64,000 nt of DNA from positions 833,001 through 897,000 of the forward strand of contig NZ_CP092415.1 in the NCBI RefSeq assembly GCF_023716465.1, written 5' to 3'. A program made the translations under genes and the position numbers. Below the pieces are notes generated by a model that was given only the letters and a program-made list of their open reading frames with translations, was not told the origin of the DNA and ran no database searches. Below are positions 18,521 through 27,491 of the stretch, in pieces (within the stretch, counting starts at the first letter, position 1; every line of letters begins with the position of its first letter). The DNA comes from Flagellimonas marinaquae. Lineage in GTDB: Bacteria > Bacteroidota > Bacteroidia > Flavobacteriales > Flavobacteriaceae.

Positions 18521-19501
18521 TTACTCCGCCAATTTAATCTCTTGGAAAGAGGAGTTGGCTATACCCTCGATTACAGGAATGGTCTTGTTCACCAAAGTAG
18601 CCATATGTTCAAAATCCATCAACGATGCTTCGTCCCCTACCTTGTGATAAAATGCATAATTGGTAAAATCAAAAGAGCAGAAGGTATGTGAGGGAACTCC
18701 AAATTCTTGATAAAAAGGATAATTGTCCGAACGTTGAAATAGACTGAACTCTTTTGCAGTCGGTAAAAAACCAACCAATTTTTCCTTAGCATATGTATTA
18801 CTTACCTCTGCCAAATTTGACATTTCGTACCCTGTTATGTACACGGTATAATCCTTTTGGTTCATAGGAACCCCGGTCATTTCAAAATTGAGCATGGTAT
18901 AAAGGTTCAAGTCCTCTTCTTTTAGTTTTTTTGCCAAGTGCTTTGACCCCAACAATCCTTTTTCCTCTGCACTGAACAAGGCAAATATCAAACTTCGTTT
19001 ATTGGTTTTGTGTGTACCAAAATAGCGTGCCAACTCCAAAACGGATATGGTCCCAGAAGCATTGTCATTAGCTCCATTGGCGATGTTATCACCATTTTCG
19101 GGATCAATAATGCCTATATGATCGTAATGTGCACCGATAAGAATATACTCATCCTTCAATTCCGGGTCGGTTCCCTCGATTACCCCAACAATATTATAGG
19201 AAGGTTTCTTAAAGTTTGATAGCGTATCCCGATAGGATGTAAAATACGGAGCAAGCCTATATGATGTAAAATAATTCTCTATGTAAACTGCGGCCATTTC
19301 AATGCCCTCGCTCCCGGAATCTCTTCCTTTCATATCATTGGATGCCAAATAGTTCATCATCTCCCCTACACGTTCGGCGTTAGTAAAGGCTTCTTCGGAA
19401 ACCGGCCGGGCCGGAGATTCATTTTTTGAGGTTTCCACCACTTGAGTGGACCCACAATTCATTGCAAACAGGGTTGCCAAAGCACAGATAACAATCTTCA
19501 T
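18521..19501 (-). CDS. M28 family zinc aminopeptidase, predicted lipoprotein
   Basis: A 326-residue exported protein. The signal peptide ends in a lipobox-like AMNCGS (Cys16). Zinc-ligand motifs of the M28 family are in order: GAHYDHIG, GANDNASGT, SAEEKGLLGS with the catalytic Glu, NFEMTG, and a final GVPSHTF with His. It should trim N-terminal residues from peptides at the envelope. It begins just downstream of the pdhC terminator, so it is probably transcribed separately from the porV-cdd-pdhA-pdhC genes. Confidence 0.9.
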   Translation of the reverse strand: MKIVICALATLFAMNCGSTQVVETSKNESPARPVSEEAFTNAERVGEMMNYLASNDMKGRDSGSEGIEMAAVYIENYFTSYRLAPYFTSYRDTLSNFKKPSYNIVGVIEGTDPELKDEYILIGAHYDHIGIIDPENGDNIANGANDNASGTISVLELARYFGTHKTNKRSLIFALFSAEEKGLLGSKHLAKKLKEEDLNLYTMLNFEMTGVPMNQKDYTVYITGYEMSNLAEVSNTYAKEKLVGFLPTAKEFSLFQRSDNYPFYQEFGVPSHTFCSFDFTNYAFYHKVGDEASLMDFEHMATLVNKTIPVIEGIANSSFQEIKLAE

Positions 19502-19530
19502 AATTTCGTTTTTTGAAATTTTTTAAAGAT

Positions 19531-19560
19531 AAAAAAAGCATCCTTAAAAGGATGCTTTTA
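19531..19560 (-). terminator. Rho-independent terminator of pdhC
   Basis: AAAAGCATCC (19534-19543) pairs with GGATGCTTTT (19550-19559); on the minus strand the stem is followed by a T run. Confidence 0.85.
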
Positions 19561-19594
19561 TATATATAAGTTAAGGGAAGAGTCCCTACTATTT

Positions 19595-21217
19595 TTAGGC
19601 AAGCATGGTAACAGGATTCTCTAAATATGCCCTCAAAGTTTGAAGGAACTGGGCCCCTGTTGCCCCATCGACGGTCCTATGATCACAGGCCAAAGTAATT
19701 TTCATTGTGCTGCCCACAACTATTTCACCATTTTTCACCACTGGTTTATCTACAATGGCACCCACCGACAAGATTGCCGAATTAGGTTGGTTTATAATTG
19801 ATGTGAACTCCAGAATACCGAACATTCCCAAATTGGAAACAGTAAAGGTGCTGCCTTCCATTTCGTCCGGTTTTATTTTCTTGCTTCTAGCTCTTCCTGC
19901 CAAATCCTTCACAGCAGAACCAAGTTGGGTCAAACTCAACTGGTCGGCAAACTTAATTACGGGAACAACAAGGCCTTCGTCCACTGCCACCGCAACGCCC
20001 ATGTGCACATGATGCTTATAGATCGTGGTGTCACCGTTCCAAGACGTATTTACTTGTGGGTGTTTTTTAAGTGCCATGGCACAGGCTTTCAACACCATAT
20101 CGTTGAAAGATACTTTTGTGTCCGGCAAACCATTGATCTGTGAACGGGATGCTTTTGCATTGTCCATGTCCACTTCAATGGTAAGATAGTAATGCGGAGC
20201 GGAGAATTTGGACTCTCCCAATCGTTTGGCTATTACCTTGCGCATTGTAGAGTTTTTTACCTCCTCAACGCTTTCTTCACCAACAGGAATACTCACTGGG
20301 GCAACTGCTGCGACAGGCTCCCCGGCTTTCTCAGCAGCTGGCGCCGTTTGCGATGGCTTAAAGTTCTCTATATCCTTTTTTACAATTCTACCACCGTCTC
20401 CGGTTCCTTTTACCTGAGAAAGATCAACACCTTTTTCTTCGGCTATTTTTTTTGCCAATGGCGATGCAAAAATACGCTGACCATCTTTTGCAGAAGGTGT
20501 CTCTACTTTGTTTGATGATTCTTCGATTTTTGGAGCCTCGCTTTTGGGCGCTTCTTGTTTTGGAGCACTTTTTGAAGATCCTCCGGATGCTTGTGATTTA
20601 AGCACTGCGTCCACATCCGTGCCTTTTGGACCAATTATGGCCAATAAAGAATCCACTGGCGCTCCTTCTCCTTCTTGAATACCGATATGAAGAAGTGTAC
20701 CCGAATAGAAAGATTCAAACTCCATTGTGGCCTTATCCGTTTCGATTTCGGCCAAAATATCTCCTTCCTCGACTTCGTCCCCAACACTTTTCAACCAACT
20801 GGCCACGGTACCTTCTTCCATAGTATCGCTCAACCGAGGCATGGTAACAATTTCGACTCCTTCAGGAACATCTACGGATTCCGCCGGAGCTTCTGGTTTT
20901 TCTTCAGCTGATACCGAAGTTTCTTCCTGTTGTGCAGAGTCACTTGTATTGCCGTTCAAAAGCGCGGAAATATCTTCTCCCTCTTCACCGATAATTGCCA
21001 AAAGTGAATCAACCGGGGCCCCATCACCTTCCGCTATTCCGATATGAAGCAAAGTTCCCTCATGAAAGGATTCAAACTCCATTGTGGCCTTGTCCGTTTC
21101 GATTTCGGCCAAAATATCTCCCTCTTCGACTTTGTCCCCTACGTTCTTGAGCCATTTTGCCACGGTACCTTCTTCCATGGTATCGCTCAATCTAGGCATG
21201 TTGATTACTTCTGCCAT
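19595..21217 (-). CDS. pdhC: Pyruvate dehydrogenase E2, dihydrolipoamide acetyltransferase
   Basis: A 540-residue E2 core protein with two N-terminal lipoyl domains, each with the lipoylated Lys in ETDKATMEFE. They are joined by Glu/Pro/Ala-rich linkers to an E3-binding domain (IFASPLAKKIAEEKGVDL...GRIVKKDIE). The C-terminal acetyltransferase domain has the catalytic ACDHRTVDGA. It transfers acetyl from lipoyl to CoA. The gene starts 4 nt after pdhA. The two lipoyl-domain coding segments are near-identical direct repeats with a 357-bp period. E1-beta and E3 genes are not in the window. Confidence 0.97.
   Translation of the reverse strand: MAEVINMPRLSDTMEEGTVAKWLKNVGDKVEEGDILAEIETDKATMEFESFHEGTLLHIGIAEGDGAPVDSLLAIIGEEGEDISALLNGNTSDSAQQEETSVSAEEKPEAPAESVDVPEGVEIVTMPRLSDTMEEGTVASWLKSVGDEVEEGDILAEIETDKATMEFESFYSGTLLHIGIQEGEGAPVDSLLAIIGPKGTDVDAVLKSQASGGSSKSAPKQEAPKSEAPKIEESSNKVETPSAKDGQRIFASPLAKKIAEEKGVDLSQVKGTGDGGRIVKKDIENFKPSQTAPAAEKAGEPVAAVAPVSIPVGEESVEEVKNSTMRKVIAKRLGESKFSAPHYYLTIEVDMDNAKASRSQINGLPDTKVSFNDMVLKACAMALKKHPQVNTSWNGDTTIYKHHVHMGVAVAVDEGLVVPVIKFADQLSLTQLGSAVKDLAGRARSKKIKPDEMEGSTFTVSNLGMFGILEFTSIINQPNSAILSVGAIVDKPVVKNGEIVVGSTMKITLACDHRTVDGATGAQFLQTLRAYLENPVTMLA
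20625..21199 (-). repeat. Direct repeat of lipoyl-domain coding sequence, 357-bp period
   Basis: Blocks at about 20625-20842 and 20982-21199 repeat with an exact 357-bp (119-codon) offset, seen for example at 20721/21078 and 20823/21180. Over long stretches they differ only at scattered third positions, which suggests domain duplication kept alike by gene conversion or selection. Confidence 0.8.
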
Positions 21218-21221
21218 CTAA

Positions 21222-22220
21222 TTATAATTTATGTTGTAAAAATGGATAGTCTTCTTGCTCGTAAACAGTATCGTACAATTGTTCTTTTGGTGGAAAATCC
21301 GACTCTTCCGCGAATTTTTCACACTCCTTTACCAAGTCCTTGACTTTTTTATCTATTTGTTTAAGGTCGTCCTCGGATGCATATCCTTTCTCCAGAATTA
21401 CATCTTTTACTTGAGTAATCGGATCTATCTTTTTATACTCTTCTACTTCTTCTTTAGTTCTATAATGCTGTGCATCTGACATGGAATGTCCTCGATATCG
21501 GTAGGTTTTCATTTCCAGGAAAGTTGGGCCTCCCCCTGTTCTTGCACGTTCAATGGCCTTATCCATTTCTTTGGCCACAATTGCAGGATCCATACCATCT
21601 ACAGGGCCACATGGCATTTCGTACCCAAGACCCAATTTCCAGATATCCGTGGAATAAGATGTTCTTGCAACTGATGTTCCCATGGCGTAGCCATTGTTCT
21701 CACATATAAAAACAACGGGCAGTTGCCACAACATGGCCAAGTTAAATGCCTCATGGAGCGAACCTTGTCGAACGGCACCATCTCCCATATAACATAAAGT
21801 TACCGAATCTCTTTTAAAATATTTGTCGCCAAAGGCCAACCCGGCACCTAAAGGGATTTGCCCCCCTACGATACCATGTCCACCGTAAAAACGATGTTCT
21901 TTGGAAAAGATATGCATTGACCCGCCCATTCCTTTGGAGGTACCGGTTACTTTTCCATAGAGTTCTGCCATCACCTTTCTTGGATCAACACCCATACCAA
22001 TCGGTTGAACGTGATTCCGGTAGGCCGTGATCATACGGTCCTTTTCCAGGTCCATTGCGTGCAATGCACCGGCCAGTACCGCTTCTTGACCATTGTAGAG
22101 GTGCAAAAAACCCCTAACTTTTTGTTGTATATATACAGCGGCCAGTTTATCCTCGAACTTTCTCCAGAATAACATGTCCTCATACCATTTAAGGTAAACT
22201 TCTTTGGTGATTTTTTTCAT
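21222..22220 (-). CDS. pdhA: Pyruvate dehydrogenase E1 component, alpha subunit
   Basis: A 332-residue thiamine-diphosphate enzyme subunit. The ThDP/Mg motif runs from GDGAVRQGS to ICENN about 30 residues later. GMGGSMHIFSKEHRFYGGHGIVGGQIPLG is the family's central block, and YRGHSMSD closes the conserved region. With the beta subunit it decarboxylates pyruvate and loads E2. ATG 22220 gives the expected N-terminus (MKKITKEVYLKWYEDM); an in-frame extension to 22265 is not conserved-looking. pdhA directly followed by pdhC without pdhB is a common arrangement in flavobacteria, as I recall it. Confidence 0.96.
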   Translation of the reverse strand: MKKITKEVYLKWYEDMLFWRKFEDKLAAVYIQQKVRGFLHLYNGQEAVLAGALHAMDLEKDRMITAYRNHVQPIGMGVDPRKVMAELYGKVTGTSKGMGGSMHIFSKEHRFYGGHGIVGGQIPLGAGLAFGDKYFKRDSVTLCYMGDGAVRQGSLHEAFNLAMLWQLPVVFICENNGYAMGTSVARTSYSTDIWKLGLGYEMPCGPVDGMDPAIVAKEMDKAIERARTGGGPTFLEMKTYRYRGHSMSDAQHYRTKEEVEEYKKIDPITQVKDVILEKGYASEDDLKQIDKKVKDLVKECEKFAEESDFPPKEQLYDTVYEQEDYPFLQHKL

Positions 22221-22302
22221 CGACTGTGATATTAAATGGATTCGCCCTGCACTAGGGAAGAGCAAAAATACATATATATCTGTTTTTGGAAAAAGAATTG
22301 AA

Positions 22303-22794
22303 TTAAGAATCGCTCAAAAATGAACTATTGAACGCCAAAGGCAAAATATCGGACATGGAAGCACATTTATAAACAGGTCCGTTGGGCACCCCAAGTATTA
22401 TTGAAATTGGTGATTTTTGCTTTTGTTCGTACTCGATCATGGATTGTCGGCAATTGCCACATGGCGCCGCTGGAACGGTAACCTCGTGCAAAGATGATGA
22501 TGCTACAATGGCAACAGCTAGAATGGTGACCCCGGGATATGTGGCACCTGCATGGAAAACGGCGACCCGCTCGGCACATAGACCGGAAGGGTACGAAGCG
22601 TTTTCTTGGTTGTTCCCTTGGACAACCTCCCCGTTTTCTAAAAGTACTGCGGCACCTACCTTGAACTTGGAATATGGCGCATAAGCATTCTGCATAGCCT
22701 CTTTGGCCTTTTCTAACAATTTTTTGTCGTTTTGTGACAGCTCGTTTTCATTCTCGTAAATGAGCAGTTCAAAATCAATCTTCTTTTTCTCCAT
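22303..22794 (-). CDS. cdd: Cytidine deaminase
   Basis: A 163-residue zinc enzyme that deaminates cytidine and deoxycytidine. Substrate and zinc motifs: NAYAPYSKFKVGAAVL, NASYPSGLCAERVAVF with the catalytic Glu, and PCGNCRQSM with the paired Cys ligands. ATG 22794 was chosen because upstream codons to 22878 cross a terminator-like hairpin. It is a little longer than E. subgroup single-domain forms (about 130), owing to an acidic N-terminal extension. It sits between porV and pdhA on the same strand. Confidence 0.94.
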   Translation of the reverse strand: MEKKKIDFELLIYENENELSQNDKKLLEKAKEAMQNAYAPYSKFKVGAAVLLENGEVVQGNNQENASYPSGLCAERVAVFHAGATYPGVTILAVAIVASSSLHEVTVPAAPCGNCRQSMIEYEQKQKSPISIILGVPNGPVYKCASMSDILPLAFNSSFLSDS

Positions 22795-22826
22795 ATCTTT
22801 TGATGGTGATGTGTTCCAAAAATAAG

Positions 22827-22855
22827 AAAACCTGCCCAAGGGACAGGTTTTTATT
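22827..22855 (-). terminator. Hairpin with T run after porV (works on both strands)
   Basis: AAAACCTG (22827-22834) pairs with CAGGTTTT (22844-22851), with a CCC/GGG extension in the loop and T runs on either strand. It lies 33 nt before the cdd start, so it may end porV transcripts fully or partly (attenuation). Confidence 0.75.
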
Positions 22856-22874
22856 ATGGTGTTTCTGTTTGTGA

Positions 22875-24020
22875 TCAATCGTTGAAGAACTCCTCTCCAA
22901 AATCGAACGATAACGAAAATCGCAAGGTGTTTTCCAGTGGGTTTCTAACCTGTGAGGTCGAAAAGAGGTAAGAAAGATCTATTTGGGCCGATTTAAATTT
23001 GAATCCGGCACCCAGAGTAAAGAATTTTCTAGAGCCTTTTTCCTCACTCTCGTTAAAGTAACCACTTCGGAGCATAAAAGCTTCCCGGAAACGATATTCC
23101 GCTCCGAGTGCCCAGGTCACCTCTTTCAACTCCTCACTAAAACCATCTGGTGCATCTCCAAAAGATTCGAAGATACCGTTAAAGAAACTGATGTTTTGAT
23201 ACTCGTCATTATCTTCAATAGTAATATCGCCGTCCCCATTGAAATCCCGTGGGGTGGGCACCAATAATTTATTGAACTCCGTATTGATGGCCAATACATT
23301 GTCTGCATCAAAAATAAAGTCAAATCCACCTCCGAATTTAAGGTTGGTAGGCAAAAAGTTTTCCTGTCCGCCCTCATCGTATTGTAGTGAACCCCCAATA
23401 TTTGAAATATTGAATCCTGCTCTCCATCGGCCATCAAAATTACTGTAGGCAATTTCCCTTGACCTAAAAAAACCGGCTATATCCACTGCAAATGCATTTG
23501 CTGCCTGAGAATCCTGCGCACCATCTTGGAACCTAAGATTGGAACTAATAAAGCGCCCCCCGACCGCCATGGAAAAAGTTTGGCTAAGTTTAAGGGAGTA
23601 GGACCCATCCAATGCAAACTCATTAGGTTTTACCAAGGTAGCATCTTGATCAATGGTCTGTCTTAATTCAATTTCCCCCAACCCAAAATAGCGAAGTCCA
23701 AAGGCGAAAGCACTTCTATCGTTCAGCTTATTATAGTAATTGGCATTTAAAAGGGAGACATCGTTTACAATAGTCTCCAGATAGGGCGTATAACTAATGC
23801 CCACACCCGATTTTTGATCGGCAAATGCATATTTGGCCGGGTTCCATTGTTGTGAATAGGCATCAAAAGATGTAGCTACCCCCATATCGCCCATACCAGA
23901 TGCCCTTGCATCGGCAGCAATGGTCAAAAATGGTACTGCCGTTGTAATCGCTCTTTCCTGTTGTGCGCTCATCCATGGGGCTATGGCAAGCATTGCTACT
24001 AATGCGAGTAACTTTTTCAT
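22875..24020 (-). CDS. porV: Type IX secretion outer-membrane protein PorV (LptO)
   Basis: A 381-residue outer-membrane beta-barrel with a signal peptide (cleaved near MSAQQ). Family hallmarks are AVPFLTIAADARASGMGDMGVAT near the mature N-terminus and QWNPAKYAF, followed by alternating barrel strands ending in a C-terminal aromatic-rich strand (LRFSLSFDFGEEF). PorV shuttles cargo from the T9SS translocon to the attachment complex containing the PorU sortase. It is divergent from gldJ with a 364-bp gap; porU, which sits between them in Flavobacterium johnsoniae, is absent here. Confidence 0.9.
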   Translation of the reverse strand: MKKLLALVAMLAIAPWMSAQQERAITTAVPFLTIAADARASGMGDMGVATSFDAYSQQWNPAKYAFADQKSGVGISYTPYLETIVNDVSLLNANYYNKLNDRSAFAFGLRYFGLGEIELRQTIDQDATLVKPNEFALDGSYSLKLSQTFSMAVGGRFISSNLRFQDGAQDSQAANAFAVDIAGFFRSREIAYSNFDGRWRAGFNISNIGGSLQYDEGGQENFLPTNLKFGGGFDFIFDADNVLAINTEFNKLLVPTPRDFNGDGDITIEDNDEYQNISFFNGIFESFGDAPDGFSEELKEVTWALGAEYRFREAFMLRSGYFNESEEKGSRKFFTLGAGFKFKSAQIDLSYLFSTSQVRNPLENTLRFSLSFDFGEEFFND

Positions 24021-24384
24021 TCTAAGTATTTAGCGTTTAGTAAAGTTCACGGTCTAAATTTAAACCTATTGGATTATTACATGTAAACGCTTAATTCCAC
24101 AAATTCTTGTAACCAACGGTGTTTTTTTTAAAGGTATGGAGATTCCTGTAAAATTTATATGGGAGCGAATTCGTTAAAAACAAAGGCAATCATACTAATT
24201 CGGTTCCTTCTCCGTTACAGAAATGTAGCAGGTGCCGATCATGGCATTGCGATAAATATTTGATGTGCACAAAATATAATGGCAAAATCGCCGTTTTAAT
24301 GCCATCGAAAGATTTTAAAAATCAAAACAAATCGAAGTTACTGAGGGTATGAACCCTGAGTTTTAAAGTACTCAAGCCCAAATT
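24021..24384. other. Divergent intergenic region between porV and gldJ
   Basis: 364 bp holding the promoters of both genes. No perfect TAnnTTTG was found; TAGGTTTA on the minus strand is a 7/8 match for porV. A short AGGGT-ATGA-ACCCT inverted repeat lies ahead of gldJ. No remnant of a porU gene is recognisable. Confidence 0.5.
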
Positions 24385-26034
24385 ATGAAAAAACACTTAA
24401 TCAAAGTTGTACTTTCTTGCGCCGTAGTGATGGGAAGTTTTTCAAGTTGTAAAAACTCTTCTTCATCCAAGAACGTCTCCAGAGCCACTGGTTGGAAAAT
24501 CAATGCCAAAGAAGGGGGATTTCAATACAATTCGGACTTCAAAGAGCAGGAAACTCCTCCTGGAACAGTATTTATAGAGGGTGGAACATTTACCAAAGGT
24601 AAAGTTCAGGACGATGTAATGCACGATTGGAACAATACGCCGACCCAACAGCATGTGCAGTCCTTCTATATGGACGAAACAGAGGTGACCAACGTAATGT
24701 ACTTGGAATATTTGGATTATTTGAAGGAAGTTTATCCTCCTGAAAACCCAAATTATGCCAACATTTATCAAGGTGCCCTACCCGATACTTTGGTATGGAG
24801 AAACCGTTTGGGCTTTAACGAAACCATGACCAACAACTACTTAAGACATCCCGCATATGCAGAATATCCCGTAGTAGGTGTAAACTGGGTACAGGCCACA
24901 CAATATGCCGAGTGGAGGACCGATCGGGTAAACGAGGTTATGTTGGAGCGCGAAGGATATTTGGCGGAGGACGCCAAGTACAAAGTTTTGAATGGTGACA
25001 TTCAAGGTACTTTTAGCACCGAAGCTTACCTTAACAATCCAGAATCCGTATATGGTGGGCAAATAGATTCACTTCAAGGGAAACAAAAAAGAGACTCCAT
25101 AAACACTTTTGCAAAAAGAAGCAGTGGGGTAATTATGCCCGAGTACCGACTACCTACCGAAACAGAGTGGGAATATGCCGCACAGGCACTTGTTGGATCA
25201 AGGGAATACAATAACTACAGAGGTAGAAAAAAATATCCATGGGACGGCGATTACACCAGAAATGGACAACGTGTAGGACGTGGTGACCAGCTAGCCAACT
25301 TTAAACAAGGTAAAGGTGATTACGGCGGGATTGCCGGATGGTCCGATGATGGTGCCGATATAACAGGACAGGTTAAATCCTATAAACCCAACGATTTTGG
25401 ACTTTACGATATGGCCGGAAACGTTAACGAATGGGTTGCCGATGTTTACCGCCCCATTGTCGATGATGAAATCAGTGACTTTAACTACTATCGTGGAAAC
25501 GTTTTCATGAAAAAAGCAATCGGCGAAGATGGTAAAGTTGAAATCCTAGAGGATAAAATTGTATACGATACACTCCCTAATGGAAAAATCGTAGCCATCA
25601 ACCTGCCAGGAGAGATCAAAGAAGTTGCGGTAACAGAAGAGGAAACTTATTTAAGAACCAATTTTGATAAAAGTGATAACCGTGGATTTAGGGATGGGGA
25701 CCCAGGTTCCTCTAGATTCTTCAGCCGTTTTAGCGACGAAGAGGATAACCAAAAGATGTATGACTCTCCGCAGCACAAAGTGGAGCGCAACGAAGACGGG
25801 GAGCTCGTTCGCCAGTACGACGAATCCAACTACAGAACTTCTTTGATCAATAACGAAGTTCGAGTGTACAAAGGTGGATCCTGGAGAGACCGTGCATTCT
25901 GGTTAGACCCGGCACAACGTAGATATTTGCCACAATACATGGCAACGGACGATATCGGATTTAGATGTGCCATGTCCAGAGTGGGATCAAAATCCAAATC
26001 AAAGAAAACAGTACGCCATAAAAAGGCGAGATAA
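24385..26034 (+). CDS. gldJ: Gliding motility lipoprotein GldJ
   Basis: A 549-residue lipoprotein with a signal peptide and lipobox ending at SFSSC (Cys22). The mature part is an FGE-sulfatase-like (formylglycine-generating enzyme) fold: GTVFIEGGTFTKG, MDETEVTNVMYLEYL, YRLPTETEWEYAA, DMAGNVNEWVADVY, and the C-terminal KGGSWRD...GFRCAMSR. GldJ is a structural part of the gliding motor/T9SS associated with GldK. The C-terminal tail is basic (SKSKSKKTVRHKKAR). It is followed by a strong terminator and then murF, matching gene order known in flavobacteria. Confidence 0.95.
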   Translation: MKKHLIKVVLSCAVVMGSFSSCKNSSSSKNVSRATGWKINAKEGGFQYNSDFKEQETPPGTVFIEGGTFTKGKVQDDVMHDWNNTPTQQHVQSFYMDETEVTNVMYLEYLDYLKEVYPPENPNYANIYQGALPDTLVWRNRLGFNETMTNNYLRHPAYAEYPVVGVNWVQATQYAEWRTDRVNEVMLEREGYLAEDAKYKVLNGDIQGTFSTEAYLNNPESVYGGQIDSLQGKQKRDSINTFAKRSSGVIMPEYRLPTETEWEYAAQALVGSREYNNYRGRKKYPWDGDYTRNGQRVGRGDQLANFKQGKGDYGGIAGWSDDGADITGQVKSYKPNDFGLYDMAGNVNEWVADVYRPIVDDEISDFNYYRGNVFMKKAIGEDGKVEILEDKIVYDTLPNGKIVAINLPGEIKEVAVTEEETYLRTNFDKSDNRGFRDGDPGSSRFFSRFSDEEDNQKMYDSPQHKVERNEDGELVRQYDESNYRTSLINNEVRVYKGGSWRDRAFWLDPAQRRYLPQYMATDDIGFRCAMSRVGSKSKSKKTVRHKKAR

Positions 26035-26054
26035 ATAACTTCTTGAGTATTATA

Positions 26055-26088
26055 AAAGCCCCGGCCAAAAGGTCGGGGCTTTTTTTTA
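26055..26088 (+). terminator. Rho-independent terminator of gldJ
   Basis: AAAGCCCCGGCC pairs with GGTCGGGGCTTT around an AAAA loop (one G-T pair), followed by eight T. It ends about 11 nt before the murF start codon. Confidence 0.9.
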
Positions 26089-26098
26089 TCTTCGATTT

Positions 26099-27373
26099 AT
26101 GACTATAACAGAATTGCACGCGCTATTTTTAGCGCACCCTACAATTTCGACGGATACACGTAAAATCAAGAAAAACGGTTTGTTTTTTGCTCTTAAAGGC
26201 CCCAATTTTAATGGAAATGCCTTTGCCCAAGATGCGTTGGAAAAAGGTGCGGCCTATGCAATTATTGATGATCCATCCTACAAAACTTCAGACCGATTTG
26301 TAGTTTGCAAAGATGTACTGACCACCTTGCAGCAATTGGCCACTTTTCACAGACAATATTCCAATGCCAGAATTATTTCTCTGACCGGAAGTAATGGAAA
26401 GACCACGACCAAGGAGCTCATTAATGTCGTGCTTTCCAAGAAATACAGGACCATCGCTACGGTGGGCAACCTTAATAACCATATCGGGGTGCCATTGACC
26501 TTGCTATCCATTAAAGAGGACACTGAAATTGCCATTGTGGAAATGGGCGCCAACCATAAAAAAGAAATTGCAGCTTTGAGCTCTATTGCCCAACCAGATT
26601 TTGGGTACATCACCAATTTTGGCAAGGCCCATCTTGAAGGGTTTGGGGGTGTCGAAGGTGTAATTCAGGGCAAGAGCGAACTATACGATTATCTTATAGG
26701 CAACGACAAACATGTTTTTTTTAATGCCGATGATGGAATCCAAAAAGAAAAACTGAATGCCTACACAAAAAAAATCGGGTTCAGCACCCAAGACCATCAA
26801 TTTTACAAAATCGTGTTTTTAGGGGCCGATCCTTATGTATCCTTGGAGTTTGAAGGAAAAAGAGTAAACACACAGCTGGTAGGCAAATACAATTTTACCA
26901 ATTGCTGCGCTGCCATTCTAATGGGCAAGTATTTTAGCGTTCCATTGGATGATATTAAATCGGCCATAGCATCATATAGACCGCAGAACAACCGTTCCCA
27001 AATACTTGATAAAGATGGGTTTTCCATTGTCTTGGACGCTTACAATGCAAACCCTACAAGCATGAAAGCCGCTTTGGAAAATTTTGACTCCATGCCAAAT
27101 CATCCAAAAACCATAATTATCGGCGATATGTTCGAACTGGGCAGTACTGCCAAAGAGGAGCACCAGGCCATCGCTGATTTGGCCGCGAAACTACATTTTG
27201 ACCATATTTATTTGGTAGGCACCAACTTTTTTGGCACCAATACGACCTTGAACAAGTTCAATTCGTTTGATGATTTAAAAGAACACCTTTTGAAAAATCC
27301 TTTAGAAAAAGGCAATTTACTGATAAAAGGCTCTCGCGGTATGGCCTTAGAACGGGTTTTGGATATTCTGTAA
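26099..27373 (+). CDS. murF: UDP-N-acetylmuramoyl-tripeptide--D-alanyl-D-alanine ligase
   Basis: A 424-residue Mur ligase that adds D-Ala-D-Ala to the UDP-muramoyl tripeptide in peptidoglycan synthesis. The N-terminal domain has STDTRKIKKNGLFFAL; the central domain has the P-loop GSNGKTTTKE and VEMGANHKKEI; the C-terminal domain has LDAYNANPTSMKAAL and IIGDMFELG. Length is slightly below the E. coli form, as in other Bacteroidota. Its start lies immediately after the gldJ terminator, so either a very short leader or read-through is needed. Confidence 0.96.
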   Translation: MTITELHALFLAHPTISTDTRKIKKNGLFFALKGPNFNGNAFAQDALEKGAAYAIIDDPSYKTSDRFVVCKDVLTTLQQLATFHRQYSNARIISLTGSNGKTTTKELINVVLSKKYRTIATVGNLNNHIGVPLTLLSIKEDTEIAIVEMGANHKKEIAALSSIAQPDFGYITNFGKAHLEGFGGVEGVIQGKSELYDYLIGNDKHVFFNADDGIQKEKLNAYTKKIGFSTQDHQFYKIVFLGADPYVSLEFEGKRVNTQLVGKYNFTNCCAAILMGKYFSVPLDDIKSAIASYRPQNNRSQILDKDGFSIVLDAYNANPTSMKAALENFDSMPNHPKTIIIGDMFELGSTAKEEHQAIADLAAKLHFDHIYLVGTNFFGTNTTLNKFNSFDDLKEHLLKNPLEKGNLLIKGSRGMALERVLDIL

Positions 27374-27387
27374 ATAGAAAAGAAAAG

Positions 27388-27462
27388 TGGGATATACTGG
27401 ATTCGAACCAGTGACCTCTGCCCTGTCAAGGCAGCGCTCTAAACCAACTGAGCTAATATCCC
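27388..27462 (-). tRNA. tRNA-Val (anticodon GAC)
   Basis: A 75-nt cloverleaf on the minus strand: acceptor GGGATAT/ATATCCC with discriminator A, D-arm GCTC..GAGC, anticodon stem CTGCC/GGCAG with loop TTGACAG, T-arm ACTGG-TTCGAAT-CCAGT. CCA is not encoded. Confidence 0.95.
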
Positions 27463-27491
27463 CTATTGGAAACGGGCTGCAATATCGGAAA

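Noticed and set aside
20625..21199. 357-bp direct repeat as a possible mobile or assembly repeat
   Set aside because: It corresponds exactly to the two lipoyl domains of pdhC, a normal architecture of E2 proteins.
24207..24320. Short minus-strand frame (about 37 codons, Cys-containing) between porV and gldJ
   Set aside because: Too short, no recognisable homology, and no match to the end of a PorU protein that I can see.
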